A DNA stretch of 64,000 bases. Origin: Usnea hakonensis. Taxonomy: Eukaryota > Ascomycota > Lecanoromycetes > Lecanorales > Parmeliaceae. The translations under genes and the position numbers were made by a program. Below are positions 36,052 through 48,092 of this stretch, piece by piece (the first letter of the stretch is position 1; each line of letters starts with the position of its first letter). The stretch spans positions 108,416-172,415 of the forward strand of contig BLJB01000249.1 of assembly GCA_013423325.1 (NCBI GenBank), in the 5' to 3' direction. The notes beneath the pieces were generated by a model that had not been told where the DNA came from, ran no database searches, and saw nothing but the letters and a program-made list of their open reading frames with translations.

Positions 36052-37000
36052 TTATAGCAAAATTTTGTGTCTAAGTAGATGTCAGCAAATGGGAGAAGGG
36101 AAGAGTACACGAGGTCGGGACTTACTCTTCCAGCACCCCTTCTAGGGTCGTGGAGTTGATGTCCCGGCCAGCAGGAATTTCGCTCATGAGCGACACTAGA
36201 TTTGCGAAACAGTCACCTGCTTTATACGCAAGGATCCCTGGCGCAGCAATTTCGTCCATCTCGGCATCTAGGAAGTGTAACTTGACAAAACGTGTGGTCG
36301 CATGTCTACGCGCAATGTCTTTCAAAGCGTCTTCTACTTTTCCGCTCAGGGACGACTAAATATGACAATGATTAGCGGTAAATGGATATCCGGGTTCCAT
36401 AGACCATACCTCATCGTCATAGATGAAAACGACAACGGTGGTGTAGGTGGCAACTTTTTCTATGGCGTCAAGGTATCCAATGGGATCGACGGTAACAAGG
36501 GAGCCGTATCTCCGCTGACTGGGACTTTGTCGCCTCGTCCTGATTCCTTGGGTACCGCTTGCCATCTCCCCCAACCTCTTTTCCCTCCATGTCCGCATGA
36601 AATCGTCTTCCTCGTCATTTTCAGACCCGTCAGGACTAGGGCTCTTGCGCTTCTCTTGCGCAAAGTTGATCTTCTTGTGATTCACGATGTCGTTGGAAAA
36701 GTCATAGATTGTCTGTCGGAAGCCTCGTTTCTTAGCGGTCTCGAAGGAGCGAGCATCAGCTATGACTCCTTTAGGTCCGGTGTTGGCATCGAATTGGGTT
36801 GTGGTAGGAAGATAGGTAGTTGCCGCGGGCATTTCGGTAGAGATATTGGACCCCAAGGTCTGGTCGTCGTCGTTGCCAGAATTGAGGGCGGTGCTGTCGT
36901 TATCTGACGATTCCGATCTGTCGTCCGGGTGACCGCTGAATTTTGTACCTTGATTATTATTGTAAAGGGCGTCGAACTCGTCTTGCGCAGAGGTTGACAT
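36052..37000 (-). CDS. phosducin-like protein
   Basis: Cytosolic thioredoxin-fold co-chaperone that assists Gbeta-gamma assembly with CCT in filamentous fungi. Exons 36410-37000, 36126-36355 and 36052-36070; 279 residues. The start MSTSAQDEFDALYNNNQGTK precedes an acidic, disordered region, TGPKGVIADARSFE, then the Trx-like domain: GYLDAIEKV, TTVVVFIYDDE, ARRHATTRFVKLHFLDAEMD, APGILAYKAGDCFANLVSLM. The 19-base last exon gives the family-typical end LEGVLEEHKILL; without it translation would stop at TAA two codons early. A Gbeta gene lies 2.7 kb downstream; they are not adjacent, so co-regulation is not implied. Confidence 0.9.
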
Positions 37001-38198
37001 GGTGGTAGAAGAGAGCGTGTGTAGCACACAATGTACTTTGTAGTAGCTCGAAACCTGAAGTTCCAGGTACAGAAGGGCGGCCGACCGTCTCGGCAAGCAA
37101 CCACGGTGAGAATTTTGGTCCTTTGAAGGATGCGATGTTTGCGGCAAAGCAATCGGTTGAATTGGATTTAGATATGTACTTGGACACGTGGGAAAGTGAG
37201 ATGTTGGATCTTATTTGTGACTTTGTAGTTGGGAACTAGACAAGGTCGCATCCAGCTGATGTGTATGGTGTATGCTTTACTTTAGCATATGAGAAAGGGT
37301 GGTATTATTACCTGGTGAATGGCATTCAAAGATTCAAGAATAATTACAAGTACTAGATCAGAGAAGGATGACGAGTTGCTGAGTTTGGAGCGTGCTTGAT
37401 TCTGGGTATCTGGAGAGACAGAAGAAAGGGGAAGAGAATAACACAACATACAACATACGTACTCGTACTATATAACACTAATCATTCGAACAATTCTCAG
37501 AGATGTTAAATATAATAACAATAATACTAATGTTATTATCCCTTATTCCTGAGTATTATTCCAAAGTATCTTGGAATTTGAAATCTTACCAGACAGGAGG
37601 GAACAGGGATCAACTTCCCACGATTGCCGGGTGGCTTACTTTACTTTTAAATTCGTACAGTAGGCCTTGCCCTACACGTTTCATCTAAGGCAACCTTGCC
37701 TTATCTTAAGCACTGCTACTGTGCTACTGTACTACCTTATACTAAAGACCAACTCCAGCAAGGAATCTAAGGTAAGTACTTTCTCACATGACAGATTGGG
37801 AAATGGGAGTACAGGCAGGCAATCAGTACTAAAGGGAACTAGACGTCCTTTCAATATAGTCCGTACCGTAGTCACCATTCCAATTATAGGTACATAGAGT
37901 TGGGTGGTTGGGTGCTATGATGCGCATGGTCCTTTAATTCTACACCAGTGTTTCATCCTGTAACGCTCTTTTCTCTTCTCAGTATCGGCCCACCTTCAAC
38001 ACTTTACCCCATCATCATCACCTCCAAGGTCTGCTCATCGTTGCCAAGAGCAACATCGTGCAGGACCTTTGATTGGGTAAGCGCTCATGAGATCGAGTAC
38101 TGGTGGTACTGTCAGACAGACCCTTCGGAATCTGGGCCCAAGAACATCATCAATACCAATCCCGATCATTATGCTCTAGATTTTAGCGACAGTGACAG

Positions 38199-38423
38199 CA
38201 GTGTATCTTCGGCGAAATTATCCTTGAAACCTGTTCCCGTGATCCAAAAGATGAGGATTGGGTGTTCTTATTGCTGCCTTCGACAATTGACATGACACAA
38301 CCTGCGACAGCTTCTTGGCACGCCAATGAACGAGTGGAGAAGGTGCTTGAAAGCACCTCCGGATGTGTATTTTTTTACGAGCAGCTCACCCGGTCCACCA
38401 GCACAAGATATTGGTTTCCTTAA
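38199..38423 (+). CDS. coding-like fragment, possible gene relic
   Basis: Reading from a CAG|TGT acceptor-like site, the plus strand encodes CIFGEIILETCSRDPKDEDW, VFLLLPSTIDMTQPATASW, HANERVEKVLESTSGCVFFY and EQLTRSTSTRYWFP, then TAA. Residue make-up looks like a real folded protein. No upstream exon with a start codon could be joined; another frame is open upstream (about 37948-38295). No family recognised. Confidence 0.25.
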   Translation, partial: QCIFGEIILETCSRDPKDEDWVFLLLPSTIDMTQPATASWHANERVEKVLESTSGCVFFYEQLTRSTSTRYWFP

Positions 38424-39315
38424 GAGCGTATCTACAGCGCCTCGATTGCCTGGTTCTTCCTATCCAGAATACTGTATGTCTCTGCATCTTCTCGGCTTGC
38501 ATCTACAAAGTAGTCCTACCAGGGAGCTGAAGGGGCTTCGTCTTGGACATTCCTTGAATAGCCACAGAGATTGATACGCTGGGTAGTCGAAGTAGACATA
38601 GCTACCACTGTGTATTCATGGCTGCGGTAAAAGTGACCTGCCTCATTGTCCTATGGATGAGCAAGATCCTAGGTCGAAGTAATCAAGTAACGTGGTAATT
38701 GACATGAGGGAGTTTTCATCAGGGCGTCAGAAACATTGTTTTCATTTTGTACAACATAGACGATTTATGGGAGATCCGCTGTAAGCTGAGGCCGACTGCC
38801 CCTTCGTCGACGGGGTAACGTGAGTACTAATTTGAAAGGCTTTGAACGCATTGACAAAAGAAAGAACAATACAAGAAGTCGGGACGCTCTGGAATTTCTT
38901 GACCCTTAAGTACCGTAGTGCACCTCCTATGCAATCCCACCCATCCCTCAAAGTTCGCCAGCCAGTGGGTGCCTCTGGAAAGATTAGGACACAAAGAAAA
39001 TTAGAGTATGTTTTCGAGACTGCGCCATGCACCACTGCTACTCCTGTATAAATCACAAAACTTCTCTATCATTATTCGGATGCCTGGCCAGCGTGGACCC
39101 ACATAGATTGCTGCGAGTCAGGGTGAATATTGGCCACTTTCGGATGAAATTATTTTACAGCGTGGGCTTGAGGCACAACGACGGGAAGGATGACCAATGC
39201 GTCGGTCCTGTACCATTGCCACGCAAGAAACGCTGGTGCCGAAGAAGAATAGGACTAGGCACCGAAGAATTTTGGCGTCCAGTATTTTTGAAAAGGTTCG
39301 TTTTGTCGAGGGTGT

Positions 39316-39342
39316 GAGAGAGAGCGAGAGAGAGAGAGAGAA
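39316..39342 (+). repeat. GA dinucleotide microsatellite
   Basis: Imperfect run of about 13 GA units interrupted once by GC, in the 3' flank of the Gbeta gene. Confidence 0.9.
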
Positions 39343-39699
39343 TGGATTTGAAAAGTAGTGTGCCCAACATGGCAGAATAATCGATCGAACGGTATCCAGC
39401 GCTTCGCTTAGGAATATTGCATCAAGTCCAAGCAATAAATCTGCATGCTTCGATGAATAAGATCCGCCCGAATTCAAGTGACGACTCCATTTTGTTCCAA
39501 GAAGCTCCATATCTTCATAGCACCGTCCGCCTATCTCGTCGCATGGTACCAGAGGATGTTCGTAATTACAGATTCTCACCGGTTCAGGCGTAGAAAACAC
39601 CAACGTCTTATCGTAATGGTGCAGATGATGAATTGATGGGCTTTGGTCTCCGTGCACAAAGTCTATCTTCTACCACCAACGATAAGGTAATTATCTTGA

Positions 39700-41002
39700 T
39701 TACCATGCCCAAACCTTGAGCTGTTGAGGATCTCACAGTTAGCACTCTATCGAAAGAGTCATATGCTCATAATGAACAAACTTACGGTAGAGTCCCAAGA
39801 TCCAGTACATAGGCTCATTCCATCATTGCTGACACCCAGACAGCTCACTCGGTTTTCGTGGCCGTTTAGATTGCCAACACGGTCACCCCGAAGCACATCC
39901 CAGACCTGGCACCAGGCATTAACAATGAAGCCCCACCTGAAGAGATGTCTGACGACCGATAAGAATTAAACTGACCTTGCATTCAAAATCGTCATACCCA
40001 GCGAATAGTAGACGTCCAGACACGGAGAACGCAACAGACGTAATACCACAAAGGATCTGGTCACTGGCGTACGTGTTGACTTCTCGATCTGCGCGAATAT
40101 CGAATAAACGGCAGGTCGCATCGTCGGAACCAGTACCAAAGGCCTGACCATCAGGAAAGAACTGCACTGCGTTGATATCTGATTCATGGCCTGCGAATGT
40201 TTGTACGGCTTTGCCGGTACGGATGTCCCAGAGCTTTGCGAAGGCGTCGCAGGCTCCAGATATGAATACATGCTGATTCGTCGGGTTTATGCTAATACTC
40301 ATCACATCTCCTAGATGATCGGCAAATTCGGTGACTTTCGAGCCGGTCTCGACGTCCCAGAGCATACATGTCATGTCGCCCGAAGAAGTAAGGATCCGAC
40401 GGTCGTTGATGAAACGGCAGCACGAAAGATACCCAGAGTGACCGGAGAGCTCGCGAGCAACACGCGTGGGCCCCTCTCGCGAGGAGAGATTGTAGACAGA
40501 GCAGATATTATCCAGTCCACCGCAGGCGACGTAATTCCCGCTGGGAGCATATGCACATGTCATGACCCAAGAGGATCGAAGTGGTATAGCATGGACTTTG
40601 TTGGTTGTGTAAGCATCCCAGATGATGAGTTTGCCATCCTGTGAAGCTGAGACTAGATGTCTACGATCTGTAGACCAATGCATGGCGTAGATTTTGGCCA
40701 GATGTCCTTTAAGGGCCTTGCGAGTTTTCATGCCGATTCGGGGCAAGGCATCAGTATTGCTTTGTGCTATTCCTCGCACTGCTCGGGCACCAGTCAGCGA
40801 ACGTCCATAATGCGAAACAACAAAACCAGGAGTTTAGTAAGATCTTAGAAAGGGTGCGGTCGATGCAGACGGGAAGGTTTGACTCACATGAAGTGTCGGC
40901 GAGTTCATCCTTCTTGCGCTTTATCCTGTCTTTCAGACCTTCTGCATCGCGTCGAGCAGCAGCGATCTGGGCCTGCATCTGCTCCCCAGTCATTTCGGAC
41001 AT
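39700..41002 (-). CDS. sfaD: heterotrimeric G-protein beta subunit
   Basis: Seven-blade WD40 partner of Galpha and Ggamma at the plasma membrane; in filamentous fungi it controls growth, conidiation and mating. Exons 40888-41002, 39976-40778, 39786-39905 and 39700-39720; 352 residues, the usual fungal length. The N-terminal coiled coil MSEMTGEQMQAQIAAARRDA is followed by RKALKGHLAKIYAMHWSTD, SASQDGKLIIWDAYTTNKVH, SSWVMTCAYAPSGNYVACGG, SGHSGYLSCCRFINDRRILT, TFAGHESDINAVQFFPDG, FAGYDDFECK, VWDVLRGDRVGNLNGHENRV and the ending LKVWAW. The final exon has 21 bases. Complete and highly conserved. Confidence 0.97.
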
Positions 41003-41517
41003 TGTTGAAAGCGACTGCCCTGGCGAAGGAGAAGAGATTGGCGATGTGGAGACAATGACGGGGATTGGTGGGATGGAGTCGAGGGTACAGTAGAGGTGGT
41101 AGGGGGTTTGGAAAGGCCACCACCCGGTTCACGGCCCCAACGGATAACTGCCACACACAACAACAACCAAGAAAGTTGAGAATGACAGAGCTTTTGTTTT
41201 TGAATTATGGATATATGTGAAGGTACAAGCTAGGTGGGATGATGTGGTTTGCTGTCGCTGGCTGCTTTGGTTGCGTGGTCGGGTAAGGTAAGTTGGGGTA
41301 AGGAGGGTCAGGAAGTGGGTTTTGCGACTTGCGTTCGTTTCCAGAAGGAAGGGAGCAGGGGAGCAGGGCGGGAGTTCCAATTGGGTGAAAATTTAGCGTA
41401 ACTAGCCGAGGCTCTAAGATTGAGGTGAAGAACTGCCACTCTCTGCCACATTTTTCTATTTTTTCCTTTCTATATTCTTCTTCTTTTCCCACCATCTATT
41501 TATTTTGTCGCATTACT

Positions 41518-41565
41518 CATTATTAATAATAGTATTATTGTTATTATTATTATTATCATCATCAT
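41518..41565 (+). repeat. ATT/ATC trinucleotide microsatellite
   Basis: Imperfect run of ATT units changing into ATC units, upstream of the Gbeta gene. Confidence 0.85.
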
Positions 41566-43091
41566 TTCTATTCCGTTAAATATCTGAAGATGAAAACCCA
41601 TCTTGATACGTGACTTGATAACCATCAGGTTGCCGTCATTAGCAAGCAGGTGTCTGATATAGGGAAAATGTTATAGAGTACTTGGGACTGGGAGTCGGGG
41701 AGTGCGAGGCGACTTGGTAGAAAGCCTGGAATTATAAAGTAAAGTACTCTAAAGTACGGTAGTAGTAATCCCTACCTTACGGAGTACTTACCTTACATAC
41801 CTAGTACATCCCACCTAAAGTTATGCCTAATGCCTAATGCCTAAATGCCTTAGCCGCTTCTCCTGCATGACCATTATTGACAGCTAAAATAAAAATCGGA
41901 GAGCGGGAGAGGAGAGTGAGAGACCAATAAAATTAAAAGGGATTAAAAAAGGCGGCATCATGGGTCCGAGCCTCGAAGATGGGATCTACAATTTTACTCT
42001 CGTCTCACTACTTTATTATTTATATAGGTACCACCAATTTCAGCTGCTCGGGCTTCGCCTTTCTTTCTTCAACGGCTTATATTACCTTCGTCCACCACAG
42101 CCTCGGCGACCTCTAGCGGCCAACAACATTGTAAGACTGCGATTCTCGGGCCCCCCACCTATCTTCTTCTCAAGTCCTCTGAGAACAACACTCAAGGGAA
42201 GCTTCGTCTAAGTAGGCCCTCACCTGATCTTCGTCAAGGGCAGGATCGCTCACTTGTCACGGCAACTCGAGCCCTATGAAAGAAGATTGATTATCAACCC
42301 ATACTTGCAGAACCTTGGAGCTGATCAGTAGGCTCTGGAAGAAAGCTCGTATGCAGCGTAAATGACACTCTCTAAACTTCGATCATCACACATTGCCTTA
42401 GCGAGTTCATGGCCATATGCAGATATTGAGAACTGCCTAACAATCGCTTTTTCACCATGAAATACTGATCCTTATAACAGGAATGAACATTGGCTAAACT
42501 TACATTGACATGTCTAAACATCAAAGCGATGAGTCGAGTGCAAAGCGAGATTGTATTTGGCGCCCATTGAAGAGTAACAGGATAGAAGCAACTCATGACA
42601 CGGAAGTGTAGGGGACGTGGATTGAAAATTGACATGTTCAATAAACGCTGCAGTGTGTGAACGAATCCGTCGCTTTTCCACCCTCCCTCTGTCTCTCAGT
42701 ATTGCACTCTAGCACAACGGGCTCTCGTCTCATAGACCAGAGTACTGCTCAGGGTTCTCGTAGTTTCTCCCCTCATTCAGGAGCACCCGGAACCTAGACG
42801 GCACAATAAAATGCGACTGTGAGTCGATGGGGTCCATACTTTGGAGAGTATATCCTATACCCTAGGAAATCTATGAGGACAAAGACCAGGACTCCGAGAC
42901 CGTAGATATTATCGTTAAGCTTAATAAAAGGAGACAACCGAGCCAAGTTCCGTACTCTAACTAAGGTAAGTTGATTGGATTGATATTCCATAAAAGGGTT
43001 TTCTGTAGAAGACATCAAAGATACACCCAAGTAGATAATAAAGTACAGAAAAAAGAAGTATTCGAGACAGCAAAGAGAAAAAAGTATAAAA

Positions 43092-43121
43092 AAGAAGAAG
43101 AAGAAGAAGAAGAAGAAGAAA
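43092..43121 (+). repeat. AAG trinucleotide microsatellite
   Basis: About ten perfect AAG units flanked by A-rich sequence, 600 bases upstream of samB. Confidence 0.9.
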
Positions 43122-43721
43122 AGAGCAAAGATGGGGGGCGTCCAAGAAAATCTGTCGATCGAGACAACTGTGAATCGAAGCGGAGCACTCTGAGAGCGCG
43201 CTAAAGCAAATCTCCTGCCGCAAACTCTCAACTACCATTCTCCATTATTCAATTCATCCCTCCCCACCCCCCTTCTCCATCACCATCACCATCATCAACA
43301 ACTCGCTTTGAAACAAATTCCAATCATATTTCGTCCTGGCTCTCTAAGCCTCTTGTCTTGCATTGCTTTGCTTCGCTTCGCTTTGCTTTACTTTGCTTGT
43401 AAATCTGCGCATCGGCGCGTGAGTCCTTCCCCAGCGGTATTGCCTCTTTCTCTGCTTATTGATCAGGAATTCCTTAATCAAGCATGGCAGCAGCCAGCTT
43501 CGTCTGAAACCCTGTCTTGACGAACCTTACACTCTATGACAGCATCGCTCAACAACATATATACTGTGCTGCAACAAGTCGCCAAATAGTCCTCCTTTTC
43601 AACCCGTGGTGCTCCCGACCCCCTCATTTCAGGCAAATCCATCCAGTCTCCCTAACCTCAAGTACAACACCATCCGAACGAATCCTTCACTCTCTGTCAG
43701 CATTACCTGTACTCATTCAAG

Positions 43722-45825
43722 ATGAGGGAAGTCAACTTCAGTATACCCAATGTCAATAAAGCGTCAGTGGGCATTACCACCGCCCTATACGATCGTCGAG
43801 CTCTCGACTGCACCTCAACCCTTCCATTGATCAATTCGCTCAACCATCTTGCATATCTCACAACCTCTTCTGCAAGGATAAGAGATATTCTCACCATTGA
43901 TGGTGGTGTAGAGAGGCTAGTATGTATCTTGAAGCAGGGAAGGAGTCAGGAAATGATGGAGATGTGGAAGTGGAACCTCGCTTTTCAATGCGTTGTCAAT
44001 ATTGGTGTCCGTGGCTCAGAAAGTGTTCGAACGAGGGTCGTCGAGGCTGACATGGTGCCTGTCATCGCAACGATACTTGATAATTATATCAAGGTCATCG
44101 ATAAGTGTCGGGAAAAGGCCGAAAATGAAGCAAAAAGGCGGACACCTTTGCCCGTGCCACCGCAACGAAAGTGCCAGCAGAATACCATAACTTCTCCTAC
44201 AACAGCCACTTTCGAACGCCATACTCTTCAGGAGCGCGGCAATGGGTTGCCTGATAACAGAAACTTTCGTCGTCATGAGCCTCCGCTAGCAATAGAAATA
44301 CCACAGCCTTTATCACCACCAATGTTCGAGCAGCAACAGCAACAATACCCTCAACAGGCTCCAGACTCTGCGGCCATGGATTTGACTCCAACGCTGCCTC
44401 AATTTGCGACAATCACGACCCCCGAGCGGACTACATTTACCCGTCATCACCACCATCACCACCACCACCACCATCATCATCATTACCATCACAGGAGTCA
44501 AGACGGTAGACATCATGGTTATGGAGGGACAACCAGCGGTAGCAGACAAAGTTCGATGCAGGCAATAGCAGCAGCTGTACCACCAATGGACCCCAGCGAG
44601 GGGTTCGGACTTCGCCCTGTGCGTGACATTGACCGACTACCATCTATGTTACCTGCTTTACCAGCTCTACAAACAGGCATCACATCGCAGCCAGAGTCTC
44701 CGACTACTCCAAATGCACCATCGGTCCGCCCACCTATTCGTGGTATGAGGGATCGCCGAAGACCGTCTGTACGCCAACAGCAGTCCAACTCCGGCGATTC
44801 TGATGATGCCAATGGGGACGAGGAGGTCTCTGAAGCGTCTGGGACTAATGAGAATCTTGATGATCCCATGATAGACATCCAAGCAACTGTGGATATTCAG
44901 GAAGCCGAAGACGAGGACCCAATGCTCGATGCTGTTACCACAACATTGGGTCTTACCGCCCCCGATGCTGTCTCTGAAGGTCAAGAAGCACAAACTTTCA
45001 ACATTCCCCATCCGTCTGCGAATGATGGAAGCATCATAAACGCCAATGTAACTCCGACTAACAACGATATGAACTTTCCACAAGCTCCTCAGCCAATAGG
45101 TGTCGTGAATGTAGCAACCCAAGCACTGGGTCAAAATACTCATGCACGCTATCTTCTCGACCGATCTGCGCCGCCAGGCATCTTGGCCGCCACACCACGG
45201 GACGAGGATGTGTTGATGTCTCTACAGCTTCTTGCCTACGTGTCAAAATACTGTAACCTCCGGACGTATTTCCAACAATCTCATCTTGTACCGATGTTGA
45301 AGATTGGCAACAATCTCAATGCTTTGGACGAAAACAGCACGATCGATTGCCAAGAAAGCGACGATCCTGACGAAGAAGAGTATCTGCTTCCAGATGATTT
45401 CAATATATTCCCGCTTGTTGAGAAGTTCACGGTTCGACATCACTCGCAAGACATGCAACATTGGGCTGGTGTTGTGATGCGGAATCTGTGTCGTAAGGAC
45501 GACGCTCGTGGTGGCATTCGCCAGTGTGCTTATTATGAGTGTGGGAGATGGGAGCAGTGGACTCGTCAATTTGCCAAATGCCGTCGCTGCCGTCGGACAA
45601 AGTACTGTAGCAAAGAGTGCCAGAAAAACGCATGGGTATGTACATTTCGATCACAATCTCTCCAATCGACATGTGTTCTTCAATCACTAGACATAAGACA
45701 GGGTCAATTCCCTCAGTCTTTACCACACTGTCCCATTGCCCAAAGTCTCGCTTCTTCGAGTACATGCTGATATTGAATTTTCAAAGGTCAATCATCGACA
45801 TTGGTGCCAAGTGGCGGCGCAATGA
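43722..45825 (+). CDS. samB: MYND-type zinc finger protein samB / MUB1
   Basis: Mub1 is the partner of the Ubr2 ubiquitin ligase in yeast (Rpn4 turnover); samB in Aspergillus affects septation and conidiophore shape. Exons 43722-45635 and 45787-45825; 650 residues. The start MREVNFSIPNVNKASVGITT and DGGVERLVCILKQGRSQEMM are the conserved N-terminal armadillo-like region. The MYND finger near the C-terminus is CAYYEC, CRRCRRTKYCSKECQKNAW and, after the intron, HRHWCQ, which supplies the last zinc ligands; without splicing the finger would be incomplete. The middle is disordered: Gln, Pro and acidic stretches, plus a run of 13 His codons at 44445-44483. Confidence 0.93.
44445..44492 (+). repeat. 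CAT/CAC histidine-codon run in samB
   Basis: Thirteen His codons, one Tyr codon, then two more His codons, with CAC and CAT mixed. The run lies in the disordered middle of the protein. Confidence 0.95.
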
Positions 45826-46527
45826 CCCTGTCCTTACTCCTCCCGATCTCCTTCGATCCGATTGCGTTTAATCTCATTCTTGAAGTTAGCGGCATTCAGT
45901 ATTACTAGCGGTACTTCTTGGGCCCAAGGGCATTCGGTGTGGGTGAGCCGAGCAGTCACCAGTCTTTCCTTTACGGCACTATCTTATCATCAGCGACACG
46001 CTATACCACGCATCATGAATCGACTTCGATATTCCCCAAAATCTCACGATCAATGTTACCAGGCAAACTCGTCATGAACTTTGTGTGAACCTCGCCAGCG
46101 GTCAAAGGCTGGTTAGCGGTCTTACGGGAAAACTCCGGCGTTCCAATCATTTATTGTTAGCCTTCGCATGCCTGCCTCTTTTTGTTCAGTATACCCTCCC
46201 GCATAATACATAGCCCACGCTCCAGGCTGCATGACCACTATGGAACCTGGAAGTCTGCAGAGAGCGTCTTTTGTTTACTGGCGGCTCCAAATGATTCCTT
46301 CCTTGACGAATGTTGTAATTACTACAGCAGGGGTTCTCGTCCTATGCAGCACGCCATAGTTGACAGGGCCTTTTTTAAAACATTTGCTCTTCCTCAGCAT
46401 GCTCAGATATGATATGGGCTAGTGTGACTATCTGTATACGTGATGATTCTGAGTCCCAAGCTTCATTTAAAGATGGAAAGATTGGTACTTGAAAAGTGTG
46501 CCGCTAGACACTCGAGTAAACTGTTCG
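45826..46527. other. convergent intergenic spacer
   Basis: 3' flanks of samB and the oxygenase gene. Short plus-strand open frames here carry no family signature. Confidence 0.5.
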
Positions 46528-48092
46528 CTAGTCACACGCTGGTGACTGCTGTTTTCCCCACCCGTACGTTTCTGCGAGCCGCTTTTTCAGATAGCCCTCC
46601 GCGGTCATCATCTCCACATCTTGCCGCCTGTTTACCGCTCTTCTCTCACATATGCTACTCGGGACAGACTCAATCTTGATACTATCCAGAGGATGGCAAA
46701 AGTATGCTATACTATACCTGTCTTCGCTCTCCCCTTCCGGAAAGACAACTCGGTGCACGGTACTCTTAAGCAGACCATTTGTCCAGAAATTCATCAAATC
46801 TCCGATATTGACCAGAATAGGGGGGAAGGAGTCGTCTTCTGTGTCAGGTGGGTATATAGGTACAGCAGACCAGGATGAGCTTGGGGTAAGGATCTCGAGG
46901 CCTGGCTGCAAAGCGCGCTGGAAAAGAAGGGTGAGGGAACCTAGGGCTTAGTAATGTGTTCCTTCTTTTGAACCAGCGGGAAATCTAAAACTTACCGTAA
47001 TCGCTGTGAGCTCCGGCTCGAATGTCGACACTAGTGTCCAGGTCGGAATCATCCATATCAATTGCGGGATACTGTAGGAATCTCAGTGTTAGCTCTCACC
47101 GTTTGCCCATATGGACGCACGTACATGGAGCAAGCGAAGTATGCTGCCGGACGGGCCCTGAGATGGATCATGTCGAGAAGAGAACCAATCCTCGCCACCC
47201 TTATTCACATCGACCTGGATATAGTCAGGCATTTGAAGGTAAAGGAGTCGCACGCCGTCAGATACTTTGAGACCAACGGCAAGAAAACGTAGGAGCTTGA
47301 TGCAAAGTTCATGACAAAGAGCCCAAAAACTATTTAGCTCGGCTTCATTTGCAGCAAGAGATGGCGGTAAAGGCTGCTGTGCTTTGCCATTGGCAAATTC
47401 GCCAAAGTTCATTGCTCTGGTCGACACTGGTCAATCATTACAGCACTGGATATCAGAGACTTTGAAGCGAACTCTTTGAAGTCTCCCCTTCTCGGATTTA
47501 GCATTCCTCCTGCTTCCGAAGAACATCTTGCGACTCAAAATTTGTGACAGCAAGAACTGCGAAGTGTACGTACTTCTACCCAGAAGTTAGCGAAAGTCTT
47601 ACACAATCGGAATAATCACCTTCTGCTTTGGGTCCAAGGTTTCAGTGTGCATTGATGACCTTGGTCTTAGGATTAGCATTTAATATGAAATGCAAGCGAT
47701 TCTGCAAAGCGTACCAACCGATATTCTGGCAGAATGCGAGAGACGGTCTCAGTTACAAAAGCGATTCAAGTGGGAGGGCGGGAGGACTTTTACATTAGAT
47801 TGGATAGCACATTGTTCTTTCTCTTCTACGTTTGATGAGAAGAATCTTTGTGACTATCCAGATCATTAGAAACGCCGGCCTATAGAGGAGTTTTCGATCT
47901 GACCAATGCAAAGACATTGTCAAGGATCGGCCTCGTGAAACCTATCCCTTCGCCCTTGACAAACACAAAGCCATATCGAGTAATCGCATCTACGAGTCGA
48001 TCTGCGGTTTCTACCGGGTCTGCTTCGCTGGCTTCGGATATGTCGATGACTGGGATCTGTATTGTTGAATCGTTGCTCCTCTTGGAACTCAT
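46528..48092 (-). CDS. 2-oxoglutarate/Fe(II)-dependent oxygenase (isopenicillin-N-synthase-like)
   Basis: Non-haem iron oxygenase of the DIOX_N plus 2OG-FeII_Oxy type; substrate unknown. Nine exons fit: 47904-48092, 47794-47853, 47715-47725, 47621-47659, 47473-47487, 47266-47416, 47125-47214, 46996-47071 and 46528-46940; 347 residues. Blocks: IQIPVIDISEASEADP, RYGFVFVKGEGIGF, EEKEQCAIQSNNIGWSSMHT, ETLDPKQKGDFKEAMNFGEF, GAHSDYGSLTLLFQ (iron ligands His and Asp), VNIGDLMNFWTNGLLKSTVH (distal His) and RYSIAYFCHP (Arg that binds 2-oxoglutarate). Exons 3 and 5 have 11 and 15 bases. The exon 4-5 junction (47488-47620) is unusual and may be two nested introns; a simpler single intron would add five residues. 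The gene is divergent from MKT1. Confidence 0.85.

Larger units (their letters stand above)
37001..39699. other. 2.7-kb region without a confident gene
   Basis: Upstream of the phosducin-like gene and 3' of the Gbeta gene. Contains AT-rich sequence at about 37490-37560, AGGTA-type motifs at about 37630-37780, one coding-like fragment (38199-38423) and a GA microsatellite at 39316-39342. Confidence 0.5.
41003..43721. other. 2.7-kb divergent intergenic region (Gbeta / samB)
   Basis: Promoters of two developmental regulators. It has an ATT-rich microsatellite, a dense AGGTA-type cluster at about 41737-41805, TGCCTAA repeated near 41823-41848, an AAG microsatellite, and a pyrimidine-rich stretch from about 43225 that is probably the samB leader. 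No gene supported. Confidence 0.6.

Noticed and set aside
39118..39657. 179-codon minus-strand open frame downstream of the Gbeta gene.
   Set aside because: It runs through the GA microsatellite, has no recognisable domain and overlaps the expected Gbeta 3' UTR.
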